DNA of 6,656 nucleotides from assembly GCA_946644025.1 (NCBI GenBank), contig CAMPCG010000164.1, forward strand, positions 1 to 6,656, written 5' to 3'. Source of the DNA: an uncultured Prevotellaceae bacterium (GTDB lineage Bacteria; Bacteroidota; Bacteroidia; Bacteroidales; Bacteroidaceae). Under the pieces are notes generated by a model. That model was given only the letters and a program-made list of their open reading frames with translations. It searched no databases and was not told the origin of the DNA. Positions 5,052 to 6,656 of this stretch are shown in pieces. The position numbers and the translations under genes were made by a program. The first letter of the stretch is position 1; each line of letters starts with the position of its first letter.

Positions 5052-6656
5052 CTACTTCGAATGTAGCAGCTGTCCGCTGCCGGTAACCCCGGCGGCGGAC
5101 ATTTTTATGCGGGTCTCCTTGCCGTTGTTGAAGAAGGTGGCGGTGAAGCGGCCCTGCTCGTCGCTGACGGCATTGGGGTTCCAGTAGAGGGTGCGGCGAT
5201 AGTCGGCGGGCTGCTCGTCGGCCGCCCTCCCGCTATAGTCGGGCTGGTAGAAGTCCTCGGCCATGTTGACGCCGTGGAACACAAGATGGCGGTCGCGGAA
5301 CGTGGGCTGCACGCCGTCGTCGGGAATGTTCACCAAGTCTACGGTAGCATCGGCCGTGTAGCGGTCCTGAATCATGAGCGAGTCTTCGCATCGCGGCTCA
5401 AAGTCGCTGAAGACGCGTACATCCTGCAGCCGCTTCAGGTATAGCTGGTTGTAAATCCACGTTCCCGTGCGATTGGCGCGGAAGCGTCCGGCAGCCGCCG
5501 TCGAGCTGGCATCGGGGTTATAGTTGCGCCAGTAGGTGTGGCCGCCGAGCCGTCCGTCCACGTTGTAGGACACGGAGCGGTTCATGTTTCCGTAGAGCAG
5601 GTGGCACACCTGCAGCGGGAACAGACGCATGTCGTAGCGTCCGAAGGAGAGCCCGCGATCGGTAATCTCGTTGTAGATGTCGTAGGCGTCCATCACGAAG
5701 GCGGGCTTCTTCCAGTCAATGGCACGGCGACCGCGGCGGTGGCCCTTCACGTTGACGTTGGAGAGCTGGTGTACGTCGTTCTCCATCGAAAGCTCTGAGA
5801 GCGTGTCGATGAGCAGCTCGGCGTCGTAGTCGGGCTGGTGCTTCTCGTAGAACGTATAGTCGTGGGAATAGACGGGCCAGAAGAGGTCGCGCTTGACGTA
5901 GTAGTCGGGGAAGGCGAGCTCGTCGGCAATGGTGCGGTCTTTGTGCGAGCCCATGCTTTTCTTGATGGAGTCGCTCTCCTTGTAGGCCTTCATGTTGAGA
6001 AAGGCATCGCCATAGAAGGGCGGCACCTGGAAGAGGAAACGCCCGCGCTCGGTCTTCTGAACGCCTCCCACAAAGACGCCGTCGACCGAGATTTCGGCCT
6101 CTACGAGCACCTCGTGCTTCAGGTTGCCGTGGTTCACGCCCAGGTGGGCATTGGCATCGCCCATGTCGCCATAGTCTATGCTGACGATGTCGGTGGTGCC
6201 GGTCTGGTCGGCGGGGGAGTTCTCCCATGAGTTTCCAAGGATAGCGTTCTCGTCGTCGGCGGTCTCCATGAAGGGGTCGGCGGTCTCGGGGTCGTCGTTG
6301 GTCTTGTTGCCCACCATTCCCAAACCGTCCTGCCATTTCTCAATCTCGTCGGGCTGCACGTCGTAGATGCCGAGCGACTTGTAGACGGTGCCCTCGATGG
6401 TCAGCGTCGTCTCGGGCTGATAGCGCAGCTGGCGGGTGGTGTCGGCCAGCTCCTGCCACTTGTACTTGCGCCATCCCTGCACCATCATCAGCAGGTCCAG
6501 GTGGCGACGGTGCAGGTCGTCGTCGGCCTCGAAGTAGTGAGCCGGACGGGCCACGAAGCCGCGCAGGTCGCTGGAGAGCAGCAGGCCGGTCATCACGTTG
6601 CCGTCGTCGTAGGTAGGCTCGTCGGTGCTGGTGTCGTGTATGGCCAGCGAGAAGGT
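5052..6656 (-). CDS. Large envelope protein of the MG2/TonB-plug-like Bacteroidetes family, C-terminal part
   Basis: The minus-strand frame is open from the window edge (6656) to TAG at 5054-5052, giving 534 residues that lack the N-terminus. The GTG at 6596 and ATG at 6593 are internal: the 20 codons before them (TFSLAIHDTSTDE...) fit the family. I recognise large Bacteroidetes proteins that combine macroglobulin-like (MG2) domains with a carboxypeptidase-regulatory or TonB-plug-like segment: LLLSSDLRGFVARPAHYF then DLLMMVQGWRKYKW (residues about 26-67 of the fragment), a KPAFVMDAYDIYNEIT block (about 317-332), FGRYDMRLFP, YNVDGR, and the closing RRTLYWNPNAVSDEQGRFTATFFNN (about 487-511) beta-sandwich motif. 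The family's role is not established; periplasmic or outer-membrane location is inferred. Residues about 103-167 form an acidic, low-complexity insert. It converges on the PL11 lyase gene, which argues against shared transcription. The exact family name needs a profile search. Confidence 0.82.
   Translation of the reverse strand, partial: TFSLAIHDTSTDEPTYDDGNVMTGLLLSSDLRGFVARPAHYFEADDDLHRRHLDLLMMVQGWRKYKWQELADTTRQLRYQPETTLTIEGTVYKSLGIYDVQPDEIEKWQDGLGMVGNKTNDDPETADPFMETADDENAILGNSWENSPADQTGTTDIVSIDYGDMGDANAHLGVNHGNLKHEVLVEAEISVDGVFVGGVQKTERGRFLFQVPPFYGDAFLNMKAYKESDSIKKSMGSHKDRTIADELAFPDYYVKRDLFWPVYSHDYTFYEKHQPDYDAELLIDTLSELSMENDVHQLSNVNVKGHRRGRRAIDWKKPAFVMDAYDIYNEITDRGLSFGRYDMRLFPLQVCHLLYGNMNRSVSYNVDGRLGGHTYWRNYNPDASSTAAAGRFRANRTGTWIYNQLYLKRLQDVRVFSDFEPRCEDSLMIQDRYTADATVDLVNIPDDGVQPTFRDRHLVFHGVNMAEDFYQPDYSGRAADEQPADYRRTLYWNPNAVSDEQGRFTATFFNNGKETRIKMSAAGVTGSGQLLHSK
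5072..5106 (+). terminator. Strong intrinsic-terminator-like hairpin with T tract for plus-strand (PL11) transcripts
   Basis: GTCCGCTGCCGG (5072-5083) and CCGGCGGCGGAC (5089-5100) form a 12-bp stem with a single T-G pair around the loop TAACC, followed at once by ATTTTTATG. This is the best terminator-shaped element for transcripts coming from the lyase gene. It lies inside the last codons of the convergent minus-strand gene, so plus-strand transcripts reaching it would overlap that gene's mRNA by about 50 bases. Confidence 0.6.

Noticed and set aside
6591..6596. GTG/ATG at 6596-6591 as the start of the minus-strand gene
   Set aside because: The frame continues open to the window edge and the upstream codons (FSLAIHDTSTDE) fit the family, so the true start lies outside the window.
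1..6656. CRISPR array, tRNA, rRNA, polysaccharide-utilisation locus
   Set aside because: No regularly spaced repeats with unique spacers, no tRNA cloverleaf or rRNA sequence seen, and no SusC/SusD or sensor genes accompany the lyase in this window.

Overview
The window looks like a GC-rich chromosomal segment from a Prevotella-type member of the Bacteroidetes. Three things point there: the one recognisable promoter element is the TAnnTTTG type used by this phylum; start codons have A/T-rich upstream sequence or short leaders without Shine-Dalgarno signals; and all recognisable proteins match Bacteroidetes-style families (di-heme oxidoreductase, type I asparaginase, secreted PL11 lyase with a dockerin-like tail, and an MG2/TonB-plug-like surface protein). 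ATA isoleucine codons are common despite the GC-rich codon use.

Layout, left to right. Positions 1-237 hold the last 78 codons of a di-heme oxidoreductase (DHOR/DUF1111) gene. A 219-bp gap follows, with a GC-rich stem-loop and a promoter -7 element. A two-gene unit comes next: a cytoplasmic L-asparaginase (457-1506) and, 26 bp later, a protein of unknown function (1533-2357). A 165-bp gap contains a nested imperfect palindrome of about 94 bp. After it is a complete secreted rhamnogalacturonan lyase of family PL11 (2523-4898) with a C-terminal pair of dockerin-type calcium repeats. A G/C-run-rich repeat cluster (4899-5050) separates this from a convergent minus-strand gene (5052 to the window edge), the C-terminal 534 residues of a large envelope protein of the MG2/TonB-plug-like type.

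The genes do not form an obvious single pathway. The PL11 lyase cuts the rhamnogalacturonan I backbone of pectin outside the cytoplasm, but no SusC/SusD pair, sugar hydrolase or hybrid two-component sensor is seen here, so it looks like an isolated polysaccharide-degradation gene. The asparaginase and its partner appear co-transcribed. No mobile-element gene, CRISPR array, tRNA or rRNA is visible.

The most interesting material is sub-genic. Closely related heptanucleotide repeats are embedded in frame in both genes of the asparaginase unit, on opposite strands. A large palindrome with flanking direct repeats lies upstream of the lyase. The two dockerin repeats are nearly identical at DNA level. 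A strong intrinsic-terminator-like hairpin plus T-tract serving the lyase direction sits inside the 3' coding end of the convergent gene. I see no convincing evidence for a wholly new multi-gene system.
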